A DNA stretch of 64,000 nucleotides from Bacillota bacterium (GTDB lineage: Bacteria > Bacillota > Clostridia > Acetivibrionales > DTU013): positions 186,001 through 250,000 of the forward strand of contig JAEZYU010000061.1 in the NCBI GenBank assembly GCA_023418915.1, read 5' to 3'. Shown here one piece after another: positions 41,935 through 51,127 of the stretch. The notes under the pieces were generated by a model, which was not told the DNA's origin, searched no databases, and saw nothing but the letters and a program-made list of their open reading frames with translations. The translations under genes and the position numbers were made by a program. Each line of letters begins with the position of its first letter. Within the stretch, counting starts at the first letter, position 1.

Positions 41935-44289
41935 TCAAATTGATACCTTAATTACCTTTACACCCTTATCAGGTATTATCCGTATGCCTGTCTCTGAAGC
42001 TTCGGCATGACCGCCCTCTATAGAAGAAACATTTTGCATGCCTCTAAGCACGACTGCCCACTGCTTCTCAGAACTGCTGCTGGTCTCCGAATAAGCACCT
42101 GAGACAACAGCTGTCTCAATGCTGATCACATTCTCTTTCCTGGATGCTTTGAATACCATTTCCTTCCGTCCGTTTATATCATATACGGAGGTATCTGCAC
42201 TGGCATTGTTTGAAAGCTCAAACACATGGAATTCCACACCATCGGCATAATCATAATCCGGCTTGTCCTCAACACTTCCCATTGCAATTACTGAATCCTG
42301 TCTGACAAGCAGAGGCAGGCTCATATAACCGTGCTGCTCATTTCTCCAGCTGCCGCCGTCGATCCTCTCGCCGCTGATCAGATTGGTCCAATTACCTGCA
42401 GGCAGATAATACTGGACAGTACTTTCATTATTAAAAATTGGAGCGGCAAGCATGGAGTCACCAAGCATATACTGTCTGTCAAGCTGCAGGCAGCCCGGAT
42501 CATCGGGGAACTCCAGGAACATCGCGCGCATCATTGGTACGCCTTCTTGTGAAGCTTCACATGCGACACCGAAAAGATACGGCATCAGCCTGCATTTCAG
42601 CTTAGTGAAGAATCTCAGCACATCCACCGATTCCTCATCAAATAGCCAGGGCACTCTGTAGGATTCGTTGCCATGTAGTCTGCTGTGGGACGAGAGAAGC
42701 CCGAATGCAGTCCAGCGCTTGTAAATATCCGGCGGAGCGGTCCTTTCAAACCCACTTATGTCATGACTCCAGAAGCCGAAACCAGAAGCGCAGAGCGACA
42801 GTCCGCCCCGGAGAGTTTCAGCCATGGAGTCATAATTTGCAGAACAGTCCCCTCCCCAGTGTACCGGGAACTTTTGGCCACCGGCTGTCGCAGACCGGGC
42901 GAACAGCGCAGCTTCATTCACACCGCAGTTTTCCACTAATACCTCGAAAACTGCCCTGTTATACAAATATGTGTAATAATTGTGCATCAATACAGGATCA
43001 GAGCCGTCATAATACACGACATCTGTCGGGATCCTTTCCCCGAAATCGGTCTTGAAGCAGTCAACACCCATATCTATGAGCCTTTTCAGTTCTTCCTTAT
43101 ACCATTTGACAGCCGCAGGATTTGTAAAGTCCACCAGTCCCATTCCAGCCTGCCACTTGTCCCACTGCCACACACTTCCGTCAGGCCTCTTGAGAAGATA
43201 TCCCTTATCCATGCCTTCGTCAAAAAGCTGTGATTTCTGTGCTATATATGGATTGATCCACACACAGATCCTGAGTCCTCTGTCTTTCAGCCGCCTGAGC
43301 ATCGCCTCAGGATCCGGAAATACGTCCTTGTCCCATGTGAAGTCACACCACTGGCTTTCCTTCATCCAGAAGCAGTCAAAGTGGAATACATGCAGCGGCA
43401 AATCGCGCTGAGCCATTCCTTCTATAAAGCTCGTCACAGTCTCCTCATCATAGCTTGTTGTAAAGGACGTTGTCAGCCAGAGGCCGAATGACCAGGCAGG
43501 AGGCAATGCAGGTCTTCCTGTAAGCTGTGTATAATTGGACAAAGCCGCTTTGGGAGATCCTCCTCCGATCATATAATACTCAAGGCACTCTCCGGGTACG
43601 CTGAATTGCACCTTTGAAACATTTTCAGAACCAATTTCGTAGGACACCCTGCCGGTATTGTTGACAAACACGCCATAACCCTTGCTGGAGACATAGAATG
43701 GTATGTTCTTGTATGACTGCTCGCTGCTTGTCCCGCCGTCTTCATTCCAAATATCCACACTCTGACCGTTCTTTACGAAAGGAGTGAATCTCTCTCCCAA
43801 ACCATAGACGTATTCTCCAACGCCAAGGTCGAGCTGCTCACGCATGTAGGAGCCCTCACCCGCCACAGTAAGATAGGCATTATTTCTGTATCCGCTTCCG
43901 GTGATCCTCTTGCCGTCATATATGTAGTCCATATTCCAGCCATCTGATCTTTTCAGCTTCATGACAAGCTTACCTGAGGTAAATGTGATAGCATCTTCGC
44001 TCTGTGATATCTCAGGTGAATAGCCATCATCGCTGTAAAGCTCGAATTTCGGGGACTTGGTCAGGCCTCCTTTAAAGTGGTACACCCTGACACCGATTAC
44101 ATCTGGAAAGGGCGAGGAATATTCATATGTGAGTATGGGTCCTTCAAGCGTATCACCCCTGTGTCTTACCGGACGTGTTGCCACATGGAGCTTCATAATA
44201 CCGCCCTTGACCTCAACATCTCTGATGTCCATCGGTGCGGCCAATGTGACGCCGTCTCTCAGCATCCAATGCCCATTGGAAAATTTCAT
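41935..44289 (-). CDS. yicI: GH31 alpha-xylosidase (YicI-type)
   Basis: 784 residues. The nucleophile region is DCFKTDFGERIPTD and the acid/base region HWGGDCSANYDSM. FHFDCFWMKESQWCDFTWD and WINPYIAQKSQLFDEG match the alpha-xylosidase branch (E. coli YicI) rather than alpha-glucosidases. It should remove xylose from the non-reducing end of xyloglucan oligosaccharides in the cytoplasm; no signal peptide is present. The ATG at 44289 follows CAGGAGGTATCGAA. A divergent AraC regulator lies upstream and is the likely controller. Confidence 0.92.
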   Translation of the reverse strand: MKFSNGHWMLRDGVTLAAPMDIRDVEVKGGIMKLHVATRPVRHRGDTLEGPILTYEYSSPFPDVIGVRVYHFKGGLTKSPKFELYSDDGYSPEISQSEDAITFTSGKLVMKLKRSDGWNMDYIYDGKRITGSGYRNNAYLTVAGEGSYMREQLDLGVGEYVYGLGERFTPFVKNGQSVDIWNEDGGTSSEQSYKNIPFYVSSKGYGVFVNNTGRVSYEIGSENVSKVQFSVPGECLEYYMIGGGSPKAALSNYTQLTGRPALPPAWSFGLWLTTSFTTSYDEETVTSFIEGMAQRDLPLHVFHFDCFWMKESQWCDFTWDKDVFPDPEAMLRRLKDRGLRICVWINPYIAQKSQLFDEGMDKGYLLKRPDGSVWQWDKWQAGMGLVDFTNPAAVKWYKEELKRLIDMGVDCFKTDFGERIPTDVVYYDGSDPVLMHNYYTYLYNRAVFEVLVENCGVNEAALFARSATAGGQKFPVHWGGDCSANYDSMAETLRGGLSLCASGFGFWSHDISGFERTAPPDIYKRWTAFGLLSSHSRLHGNESYRVPWLFDEESVDVLRFFTKLKCRLMPYLFGVACEASQEGVPMMRAMFLEFPDDPGCLQLDRQYMLGDSMLAAPIFNNESTVQYYLPAGNWTNLISGERIDGGSWRNEQHGYMSLPLLVRQDSVIAMGSVEDKPDYDYADGVEFHVFELSNNASADTSVYDINGRKEMVFKASRKENVISIETAVVSGAYSETSSSSEKQWAVVLRGMQNVSSIEGGHAEASETGIRIIPDKGVKVIKVSI

Positions 44290-44444
44290 TTCGATACCTC
44301 CTGTTGATTTCTTTCTGCAATAGGGAAAACTAAATTCCATATTGCCGCATACGATTTTAGATAATATAATTATATTAACAGTTATATTTAAATTCTTACT
44401 ACATTTTGATTATTTATAACACTATTTTGATAAGAGTTGCTTTT

Positions 44445-45332
44445 ATGGACAAATTTCTATTAAAAGAAAATAGAATACACGGAGATGCATCCTTTCCGCT
44501 GAGCGGATATTACATGAATATACCCGCCGGCGGGATTGTTCTGGACTGCCACTGGCACGAAGAGATGGAATTGCTGACGGTCACATCCGGAATGGCTCAG
44601 TTCCGTATCGAAACAGGGTATTATGAAGTTCATGCGGGAGAATGCATTTTTGTAAACGCCGGTGAGCTCCATGCAGGCTTTCCCATCGGCAGCTCATCAT
44701 GCGAATTCAAGGCTGTGGTATTCAGCCCCTCCTTGCTTTCGGGCAGCTCCTTTGATCTGGTGTGGACCAGATATATCGACCCTGTAATAAAGAATGAAAT
44801 AGCGGTCAAAAGACATATTAAGGGAACAGAAAGCTGGGAAAGAGACCTTCTGTCCAAACTGGTAAAGCTCCTTGAGCTGTTGGACGCCAAACCTGCGGCT
44901 TATGAACTGCTGGCTAAATCAGAGCTGTTTGGAATATTTGCATTGATAGCCGCCAACAGCATATCAGCGATAACCGCTGTAGATAAATCTCAGGATCACT
45001 TGCGTCTGGAAAAGTTGAAGGCGGCCTTGAAATATATACAGGACAATTATTCAAAAAAGCTAAGCACACTTGACCTGTCGATACTCCTTGACATAAGCGA
45101 GGGTCACTTTTGCAGGATCTTCAAGCAGTATATAAAGAAGACACCTTTGGAATATCTGAATTATTACAGGATCACGAGGGCGGCAAGACTTCTTGAGCAA
45201 ACCGATATGAAGGTGCTTGAGGTGGCAATGGAGGTCGGTTTTGACAATCTCAGCTACTTCATAGGTACTTTCAGGCGGCATATGGGAATGACTCCTTCGA
45301 ACTTCAGGAGCAGCAGGAAATTGCACAGCTGA
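44445..45332 (+). CDS. AraC-family regulator with cupin sensor, divergent from the GH31 gene
   Basis: 295 residues. The N-terminal cupin (DCHWHEEMELLTVTSG; CIFVNAGELHAGFP) probably senses a sugar. The C-terminal AraC domain has two helix-turn-helix units (LDLSILLDISEGHFCRIFKQ and VLEVAMEVGFDNLSYFIGTF followed by MGMTPSNFR). The ATG at 44445 has a modest site (AAGAG, 8 nt). It is divergently transcribed from the alpha-xylosidase and convergent with GH94, so it may regulate either or both. Confidence 0.92.
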   Translation: MDKFLLKENRIHGDASFPLSGYYMNIPAGGIVLDCHWHEEMELLTVTSGMAQFRIETGYYEVHAGECIFVNAGELHAGFPIGSSSCEFKAVVFSPSLLSGSSFDLVWTRYIDPVIKNEIAVKRHIKGTESWERDLLSKLVKLLELLDAKPAAYELLAKSELFGIFALIAANSISAITAVDKSQDHLRLEKLKAALKYIQDNYSKKLSTLDLSILLDISEGHFCRIFKQYIKKTPLEYLNYYRITRAARLLEQTDMKVLEVAMEVGFDNLSYFIGTFRRHMGMTPSNFRSSRKLHS

Positions 45333-45397
45333 AACAGGAAGCTTCAGTCGGAAATCAATATGCGGCTGAGACTTCTTTCGAAATGCCTGCCAAAAAG

Positions 45398-45443
45398 AAG
45401 GGGAACCTCCTGACAAAATGCATCAGGACAGTTCCCTTTGTTT
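45398..45443. terminator. Terminator between convergent AraC and GH94 genes
   Basis: AAGGGGAAC pairs with GTTCCCTTT and an inner CCTGA pairs with TCAGG, followed by TTTGTTTATT on the plus strand. Confidence 0.75.
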
Positions 45444-45474
45444 ATTATACTTTTTTATAACAACTCGTTATCTG

Positions 45475-45543
45475 CCGCCTCGTTATAACGCATTCGGTAC
45501 CCGCCGCCTATAGAGTTGGGACATTTTTCGCCTCGTTATAACA
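45475..45543 (+). repeat. Dispersed palindrome-bounded element, copy D (short)
   Basis: GCCGCCTCGTTATAACGCAT, GGTACCCGCC, GAGTTGGGACATTTTT and CGCCTCGTTATAAC. Both ends carry CCTCGTTATAAC, and the central hairpin 1 region is missing. Confidence 0.65.
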
Positions 45544-45575
45544 CCATATAAATAATCCTGCCTTCAAGCGCTGCC

Positions 45576-47930
45576 TCAGCCCATCTCAATAACTATATGT
45601 GATTTGCTTCCGGCAGGCTGTACAGGTATTTTCCCGATCTCAGCACCGTTTAGCGTCATCCTCTTTATTCCACTGCAAACATGCGACGGGTTCCTGACCT
45701 CGATATGATACTCCGCTCCCCGGAATATCCTCATAGCTCTGAAACCATCCCACGAAGACGGGATGCAGGGATCGACTATGAGGCAGTCATAACCAGGCCT
45801 TATACCCAGTATGTACTGGCTCGATGCAACCATGTTCCAGGCCGCCGTACCGCTCAGCCATGAATTTCTGCCTATGCCAAACTGGGGATTCTCCTTGCCC
45901 AGGATATTTTGCGCATACACATAGGGCTCGACTTCGAAATGATCCGCATCCTCATTGCGTCTGGCCGGCAATATCTGCTTGTAGTATTGGAATGCCCTGT
46001 CACCGTTGCCGTCTATTATTTCGGCTATCATTGCCCATGGGTTGGTGTGACAGAATATGCCTCCGTTCTCCTTTGCTCCCGGAGGATAAGTGGTAATGCC
46101 GCCTTTAGTATGGTCATTCTCCGTATAGGAGGGATACATTACTACTATACCATATTTCGTATTCAGATATTTGTTTATGGAATCCAGGCAAAGGCGTGTG
46201 CGCTCCCTGTCTGAAACGCCTCCAAGAACAGCCCACGATTGTGAATTGATGAAGATCTTGCCAAAGGCGTTTTCATTCGAGCCCAGCGGCTTGCTTTCGT
46301 CATCAAATGCTCTCTTATACCACTCACCATCCCAGCAGGTCTCGTTGATAGCATTTTTCATCTTCGTGTACATGCTATTGAATTTTGTCACATCACTGCT
46401 TCTGCCGAGGTACCCTCCCAGCTCTGCCATTTCATTTGCAGCCCTGCAGAACAGCATCGAGGTGAAAACGCTTTCAGCCACACCCTTGCCGGTATCCAGA
46501 TTCAATGTATCGTTCCAGTCTGCACGTCCCGCCAGAGCTATATTATGAGGTCCCTTCCATATATCAGTGAATTCCAGCGCCTTTATCAGGTGTTCCCATA
46601 CCGTCGCCTCTGTTTTCTTGTCGTTGTACAGGACCTTCTGATCCAGGAATGCGAAGTCTCCGGTCTCCTTGACATATGCATTGACGGCCAGAATCAGCCA
46701 CAGATGGTCATCGGAATACCAGTCGAATTTTTTGACCGGGGCATCCCCCACTCCGCCTTCTCCCGTCAGCGGGAAGAACAAATGATATGCACGACCGTCC
46801 GTATATTGGCATTGCAACAGCTTGACGATCAGACCCCTTGCCTGATCCGGGATGGTATGCATAACACCCAGCGTATCCTGTGCGCTGTCCCTTATACCCA
46901 TGCCTCTTCCGAGTCCGAGCTGGTACATTGACACAAATCTGGACCAGTTGAAGGTCGTTTTACACTGATACTGATTCCACATATTGACGAAAAGGTTCAT
47001 TTCGCGGTCCGGTGTCTCAACGCTCAGCTTACCTGTATAGCCTTCCCAGTATTCGTTCAGTCGGCCAAGAGCCGCCCTTGCCTCTGCAGGATCAAGGTAT
47101 TGCTGTATGTCCTTCCTTATTTCAGACCTGTTTTCCGTATACCCTAATATAAATACGAGTTCCTTTGATTCACCGCAGCCGAGCTCCAATTCATTGCAAA
47201 AAGCACCCACACCGTTCGTCCTGCGGGATATGGAATTGGAGCATGCTCCCTGCTCGACAGCTATCGGATTTGCCTCGGAATGATATTTCCCTATAAAGGT
47301 CTCAAGATTGCAGTCATAGCTCGACACCTCAGCACCGGTAGCAAAGAATGATGCGCTGCCGCTGACATAGTGCGGATGCCAGGTGATAATACCATCATTG
47401 TACCGGCACTGATTGATTTGCTGTGCCCAGTCGACATTCTGCTGGTCCAGTATTGCATCCCAGAAACAGAATTCTGAGTAACTGAAAATCTGAAGCTTTT
47501 TAGGAATATTCAGCGTATTGCGGACCTTAAGAAGCCATACCTCAAAATCCCTGTCATCCGGCACGAAATAAGTCAGGCTCGCCACAATTCCCTTATACTC
47601 GCCTTCAAGTACCGTATATCCCATGCCGTGCCTGCAGCTGTAGTTGTCAAGCCTGGTGCCTGACGGCTGGAATCCGGGGTTCCAGTACTCACCGGTAACC
47701 GCATCCCTTATATAGATATACCTTCCGGGTCTGTCCATTGGTATGCTGTTGTAGCGATACCTTGTTATCCTCCTGTTTTGAGGATCCTTATGGAAGCTGT
47801 ACCCTCCGCCTGTGTTCGAAACGATACCACCGTACTTCCCGCTTCCGATGTAATTGATCCACGGGGTCGGAGTATCCGGCCTTGTGATCACATACTCTCT
47901 TGCGGCCTCGTCAAAATAACCGTACTTCAT
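45576..47930 (-). CDS. GH94 disaccharide phosphorylase (cellobiose phosphorylase-like)
   Basis: 784 residues of the GH94 (former GT36) fold. MKYGYFDEAAREYVIT, NTGGGYSFHKDP and RRITRYRYNSIP at the start and LGRGMGIRDSAQD in the middle match clostridial cellobiose phosphorylases. The catalytic Asp lies in GRADWNDTLNLD. It should split a beta-linked glucose disaccharide with phosphate to glucose 1-phosphate, saving ATP, a typical anaerobe strategy. The insert VGDAPVKKFDWYSDDHLW differs from my recollection of the C. thermocellum enzyme, so laminaribiose or cellobionate specificity is possible. The ATG at 47930 is 10 nt after GGAGG. Confidence 0.88.
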   Translation of the reverse strand: MKYGYFDEAAREYVITRPDTPTPWINYIGSGKYGGIVSNTGGGYSFHKDPQNRRITRYRYNSIPMDRPGRYIYIRDAVTGEYWNPGFQPSGTRLDNYSCRHGMGYTVLEGEYKGIVASLTYFVPDDRDFEVWLLKVRNTLNIPKKLQIFSYSEFCFWDAILDQQNVDWAQQINQCRYNDGIITWHPHYVSGSASFFATGAEVSSYDCNLETFIGKYHSEANPIAVEQGACSNSISRRTNGVGAFCNELELGCGESKELVFILGYTENRSEIRKDIQQYLDPAEARAALGRLNEYWEGYTGKLSVETPDREMNLFVNMWNQYQCKTTFNWSRFVSMYQLGLGRGMGIRDSAQDTLGVMHTIPDQARGLIVKLLQCQYTDGRAYHLFFPLTGEGGVGDAPVKKFDWYSDDHLWLILAVNAYVKETGDFAFLDQKVLYNDKKTEATVWEHLIKALEFTDIWKGPHNIALAGRADWNDTLNLDTGKGVAESVFTSMLFCRAANEMAELGGYLGRSSDVTKFNSMYTKMKNAINETCWDGEWYKRAFDDESKPLGSNENAFGKIFINSQSWAVLGGVSDRERTRLCLDSINKYLNTKYGIVVMYPSYTENDHTKGGITTYPPGAKENGGIFCHTNPWAMIAEIIDGNGDRAFQYYKQILPARRNEDADHFEVEPYVYAQNILGKENPQFGIGRNSWLSGTAAWNMVASSQYILGIRPGYDCLIVDPCIPSSWDGFRAMRIFRGAEYHIEVRNPSHVCSGIKRMTLNGAEIGKIPVQPAGSKSHIVIEMG

Positions 47931-48112
47931 GCTGCCTCGACCTCCCAATGCTTTTTTCTCTACTATTTGATCATATAATATAGTAATTATATAACATAAT
48001 TGAAAATTATGACAGGGGTCGGAGTCAGGCTGTTTATGTCAAGTAAACGTGGGCTAATTTCTCATACACCTTGTTGTCTGTATATTCGAACGCCGTTTGT
48101 CTATTTCGTTCT

Positions 48113-48301
48113 TTATACTACATCAGGGTCTGCATTCTCATTAATAGTGACGCCTGCTGTCGCATGAGGAACTAAAACCACAACCACCCCGCCTGTGACC
48201 CCGCTTTCCCGGACATCCTGCCTGACCTGTGAAGTGAGATTTATCATCCGATCAGATGAAGCCGTTTTAAAAATATGTTCTGCCATTTGTTTTCCATCCA
48301 C
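48113..48301 (-). pseudogene. Truncated YjbQ/UPF0047 family gene
   Basis: 62 codons matching the first half of YjbQ proteins (usually about 130-140 residues): LTSQVRQDVRESGVTGG and PHATAGVTINENADPDVV, where the stop TAG interrupts directly after the conserved NADPDVV. I see no continuation of the family in any frame of the following 110 bp, so the 3' half has been deleted or replaced rather than only frameshifted. YjbQ is a thiamine-phosphate-synthase-like fold of uncertain role. The surrounding gap carries MITE copy 1 and hairpins, consistent with local rearrangement. Confidence 0.75.
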
Positions 48302-48371
48302 TCCTTTTTATCGGATCATTTGTCTTACATCAGCAGTGTTATTGTAGTCTGGTAATATAAACTGCTTACAA

Positions 48372-48489
48372 TGGACAAAAATGCGGGTATAGGACGTTTT
48401 GGTCAACATAATCCGGTGTTTTACTCGTTTATTCACAAGAATTTCACTTCTATTAAGAAAAATTCGTCCTATACTTGAATTTTTGTCCA
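48372..48489. mobile_element. MITE-like element, copy 1 (118 bp)
   Basis: Starts TGGACAAAAATGCGGGTATA and ends TATACTTGAATTTTTGTCCA, terminal inverted repeats of about 29 bp. The length and ends match copies at 60926 and 62183. The interior shares CAACATAATC with the others. No transposase is encoded. Confidence 0.88.
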
Positions 48490-48720
48490 GCTCGCTTATT
48501 GAAACCTCGTTATGCGAACCATCCTTTGCCTCGTTATGACACGTATTTCAAAGAAACAATTTCGTTTGTAAAAATTTTTCTTGCATCAGCAGTGTTATCC
48601 TGTTTTTGTTGTCTTGTCAACTTCTAAACTACAGGAAAACCGTGATTGTGGGAAGACCTCTTATGAGGTTTTTCCATATCTTTACCTACGATAATTTTAC
48701 TCTAAGGGTCAGGCTTGAAG

Positions 48721-48761
48721 AATCGGGGTCAAATCAATCGGGGTCAAGATTGACCCCGATT
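48721..48761 (-). terminator. Hairpin with duplicated arm after the PIG-L gene
   Basis: AATCGGGGTCAA occurs at 48721-48732 and 48736-48747, and its inverse TTGACCCCGATT at 48750-48761. In the minus-strand transcript one left arm can pair with either of two identical right arms, giving two alternative 12-bp stems just past the stop codon. Confidence 0.65.
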
Positions 48762-48765
48762 CTTT

Positions 48766-49614
48766 CTAAAGCTTGCTTTTGATCAAGTCGGCGACACTCG
48801 ATTTGAATCTGTCAATAAAGCCAGAAACGTATTGGCAGATATCCATATTCCTATCTATAATAAGAGGTGTAAGGTCCATGGCATATGATAATGCCGAAGC
48901 GCTGTCCGTCCTGTGCGATTCACTGAAGGTGGCATTTCCAAGCCTTCTGCCCTCGGCGGCCAGATCATATCGCTTTCCTCCGCATATCTGCGAATCAAAT
49001 ACCCCCAGCACAGCAGCTGCAATATTCGGATGCCCGGAAACGTCAAAAACTACTTTTTCATCGTCATTCATCCAATCAAGATCCCTCCACACCTCACATC
49101 CATAGACCTTCTTAGGAAGAGCCTCTTCCGGCAGACCGCGGAGAGCCCTGATGACCTTCAATGCTGTTGCGACGTGGGTGTCGTGCTTGTCTGCAAGGTT
49201 GTGCGTATATATGATGCTCGGGCGGGCCTCGAGAATAAGCTCCTTCAATTCGTCTGCCAGTAGGGTGTCCGACGGATCCTTTATAACCGAGCTGCTATAG
49301 TCCAAGAGCGCAAGAGCGGAATACTCTCCTGTAAATGCCGCCTTTTTCTGCTCAAGCTTTCTCGCCTGCCGCATTCTTTCGTCGGTATAACCGGAGTACA
49401 GGCCGTTTCTCGGACTCCCAGCCCCGTCTGCCACAACCGCTGCCATGAACCACCTGTCGTCTCTTGCAAAGCACTGGTTTATGCCGTCATACGCCATTAT
49501 CTCCACATCATCCTGATGTGCCGCAATTGCAAGATGTGTCGATCTCCTGACTGCCTCATCCGGATTTGTATCGTCCGGTATATATAGTTCCGCACCTTCA
49601 TTTCTTAGTTTCAT
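48766..49614 (-). CDS. PIG-L family deacetylase
   Basis: 282 residues. The zinc site is AAHQDDVE at 31-38 (His33, Asp36 by family pattern) with a later histidine in NLADKHDTHVATA. Family members remove N-acetyl groups from GlcNAc-containing lipids, mycothiol or bacillithiol precursors or other sugars. Here the neighbouring glycan genes and the relic GntR regulator suggest an amino-sugar substrate, but that is inference. The ATG follows CACAGGAGGCTTGATAAT. A hairpin with a duplicated arm ends the gene. Confidence 0.88.
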   Translation of the reverse strand: MKLRNEGAELYIPDDTNPDEAVRRSTHLAIAAHQDDVEIMAYDGINQCFARDDRWFMAAVVADGAGSPRNGLYSGYTDERMRQARKLEQKKAAFTGEYSALALLDYSSSVIKDPSDTLLADELKELILEARPSIIYTHNLADKHDTHVATALKVIRALRGLPEEALPKKVYGCEVWRDLDWMNDDEKVVFDVSGHPNIAAAVLGVFDSQICGGKRYDLAAEGRRLGNATFSESHRTDSASALSYAMDLTPLIIDRNMDICQYVSGFIDRFKSSVADLIKSKL

Positions 49615-49618
49615 ATTA

Positions 49619-49862
49619 TCAAGCCTCCTGTGATATTCGGTGTAAGGCCTTGTTGCTCCCCTTCTCCCTGTACAGCACTCCTTCTGAAACCAGCTGGTTT
49701 AGAGCCTGGCGCACTGTCATCCTGCTGATGCAAAGACTTTCTCCAAGGTCTCGTTCAGACGGTATCAGGCTCCCTTCCGGGTAATCGCCTGCCTTTATCT
49801 TGTTCATAATGTTGTTTTAACCGGTAATATACAGGTATGGGGCTTTTCCTATCGATATGCAT
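49619..49862 (-). pseudogene. GntR-family regulator remnant, frameshifted and truncated
   Basis: A good start lies at 49862 (GGAGGAAAAGGAT upstream) and encodes MHIDRKSPIPVYYRLKQ, the usual GntR N-terminus. The homologous continuation NKIKAGDYPEGSLIPSERDL is in the next frame from 49807, so one base has been lost near 49809-49813. The helix-turn-helix SRMTVRQALNQLVSEG is intact, but the frame ends after REKGSNKALHRISQEA with the whole effector (UTRA) domain missing. It once probably regulated the adjoining PIG-L gene 4 bp downstream. Confidence 0.8.
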
Positions 49863-50005
49863 ATCCTTTTCCTCCATGCTCTTCATTTACAATATACTCA
49901 ATAAACTTGCGTAAGTAAAGAGCCAGGTCACCAAGAGCGAACAATTAATGACATAGTCGTCTGGCTAAAATAAATCATGCCAAATCACGGGCTCAATCAT
50001 ACTGA

Positions 50006-50061
50006 TCAGTGTTGAAAGTTTTTCAGAATATATTCAGTGTTGAAAGTTTTTCAGAATATAT
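50006..50061. repeat. 28-bp perfect tandem duplication
   Basis: TCAGTGTTGAAAGTTTTTCA followed by GAATATAT occurs twice head to tail (50006-50033 and 50034-50061), ending one base before the -35 of the following promoter. Confidence 0.92.
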
Positions 50062-50062
50062 A

Positions 50063-50097
50063 TTGACATATAATATTATACATTGTATAGTATTATA
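50063..50097 (+). promoter_or_regulatory. Strong promoter overlapped by a 14-1-14 palindrome
   Basis: TTGACA (50063-50068) and TATAGT (50086-50091) are 17 bp apart. TATAATATTATACA (50069-50082) and TGTATAGTATTATA (50084-50097) are inverted arms matching at 13 of 14 positions and cover spacer and -10. A repressor bound here would shut the promoter. The PadR-family protein encoded in the same operon is the natural candidate. Confidence 0.75.
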
Positions 50098-50243
50098 CAT
50101 AAGGAAGCATTAAGCGCATGTAAAAAGGTATGGTATGAACTGTGTCTGCTATCATCCGCATATGCTTCAGTATTTAGAGATCAGGAATCGATGTAAAAGG
50201 TTATTTAGGTATTTGGTATCAAACGCGAAAGGTAGTGAATGAA

Positions 50244-51098
50244 ATGAAATCAATGGTATGTATCACAGGAGCAACAGGCGGACTCGGCAAGGCCTTTTCA
50301 GTAGAATGTGCAAGCCGCGGCTTAGACCTGTTCCTTACGGACATCTCGGAAGCGGCGTTGTGCAGGCTCTCCGGAAGTCTAACCAACACATACAACATAA
50401 ATGTACATTATTATAGCTGCGATCTTACCGATGCGGATTCAAGGACTGAGCTCTTTGATCACATTCGTTCCCAGGGCTTTATGTTCAATTTCCTTATAAA
50501 TATCGCCGGGCTGGATTTTGAAGGAGCGTTCGCAGACAGAACCCGCAGTCAGATCAGGACCATACTTCGGCTGAACATAGAAGCAAACCTGGAAATGACC
50601 CATGAACTGCTGAAAATGCGTGATCAAGCAAGGACGTTCAGGATAATCAACGTGTCCAGCCTCGCCGCATTCTACCCAATGCCGGTAAAAGCTATGTACT
50701 CGTCCTCGAAGCAGTTCCTGCTCAATTTTTCAAGAGCCCTGGGAGAGGAGCTGCGCTCAAAGAATGTCACTGTTACAGCGCTGTGCCCCGCCGGTATGCC
50801 AACAACACCTGCCTGTATTGAAGCAATAGAAGCACAGGGCTTCGCCGGAAGGATAACTGCCTGCAATGTAGGTTATGTCGCATCAACAACAATTGATATG
50901 GCTCTCAGGGGAAAACCTGTTTATATACCGGGCCTGTTGAACAGGATGCTGAGAGCGGCCGGTTCAGTTGTTCCGGCTTCGCTTATCGCACGCGCAGTAG
51001 GCTCCCGCTGGAATACGGCACAAAACAAACGTTCACTTGCTCACAATGACCCGATAGACAGTTCTGTTTGCGAATATTCGGTAAGCAGGAGCTTATGA
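50244..51098 (+). CDS. Short-chain dehydrogenase/reductase
   Basis: 284 residues, classical SDR of the DltE-like type. The cofactor loop is TGATGGLGKAFSVE, the NIAGLDFEG loop follows, and the active site is NVSSLAAF with YSSSK. The C-terminal extension (GLLNRMLRAAGSVVPASLIARAVG) is amphipathic and may touch the membrane, as in hydroxysteroid and sphinganine-type SDRs. The ATG at 50244 is preferred over a GTG at 50235 that abuts the AAAGG site. It is the first gene of an operon with a second SDR, a PadR regulator and a DUF1700 protein. Confidence 0.87.
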   Translation: MKSMVCITGATGGLGKAFSVECASRGLDLFLTDISEAALCRLSGSLTNTYNINVHYYSCDLTDADSRTELFDHIRSQGFMFNFLINIAGLDFEGAFADRTRSQIRTILRLNIEANLEMTHELLKMRDQARTFRIINVSSLAAFYPMPVKAMYSSSKQFLLNFSRALGEELRSKNVTVTALCPAGMPTTPACIEAIEAQGFAGRITACNVGYVASTTIDMALRGKPVYIPGLLNRMLRAAGSVVPASLIARAVGSRWNTAQNKRSLAHNDPIDSSVCEYSVSRSL

Positions 51099-51127
51099 GT
51101 ATACTATAGGAAGGAGCTGAATTTGTA

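Larger units (their letters stand above)
48302..48765. other. 464-bp gene-free gap with MITE and hairpins
   Basis: Besides the MITE it holds degenerate CCTCGTTATGCGAACC and CCTCGTTATGACACG sequences related to the dispersed element (48506-48545), a hairpin GGAAGACCTC / GAGGTTTTTCC near 48652-48677, and the CGGGGTCAA repeats at 48721-48761. Confidence 0.65.
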
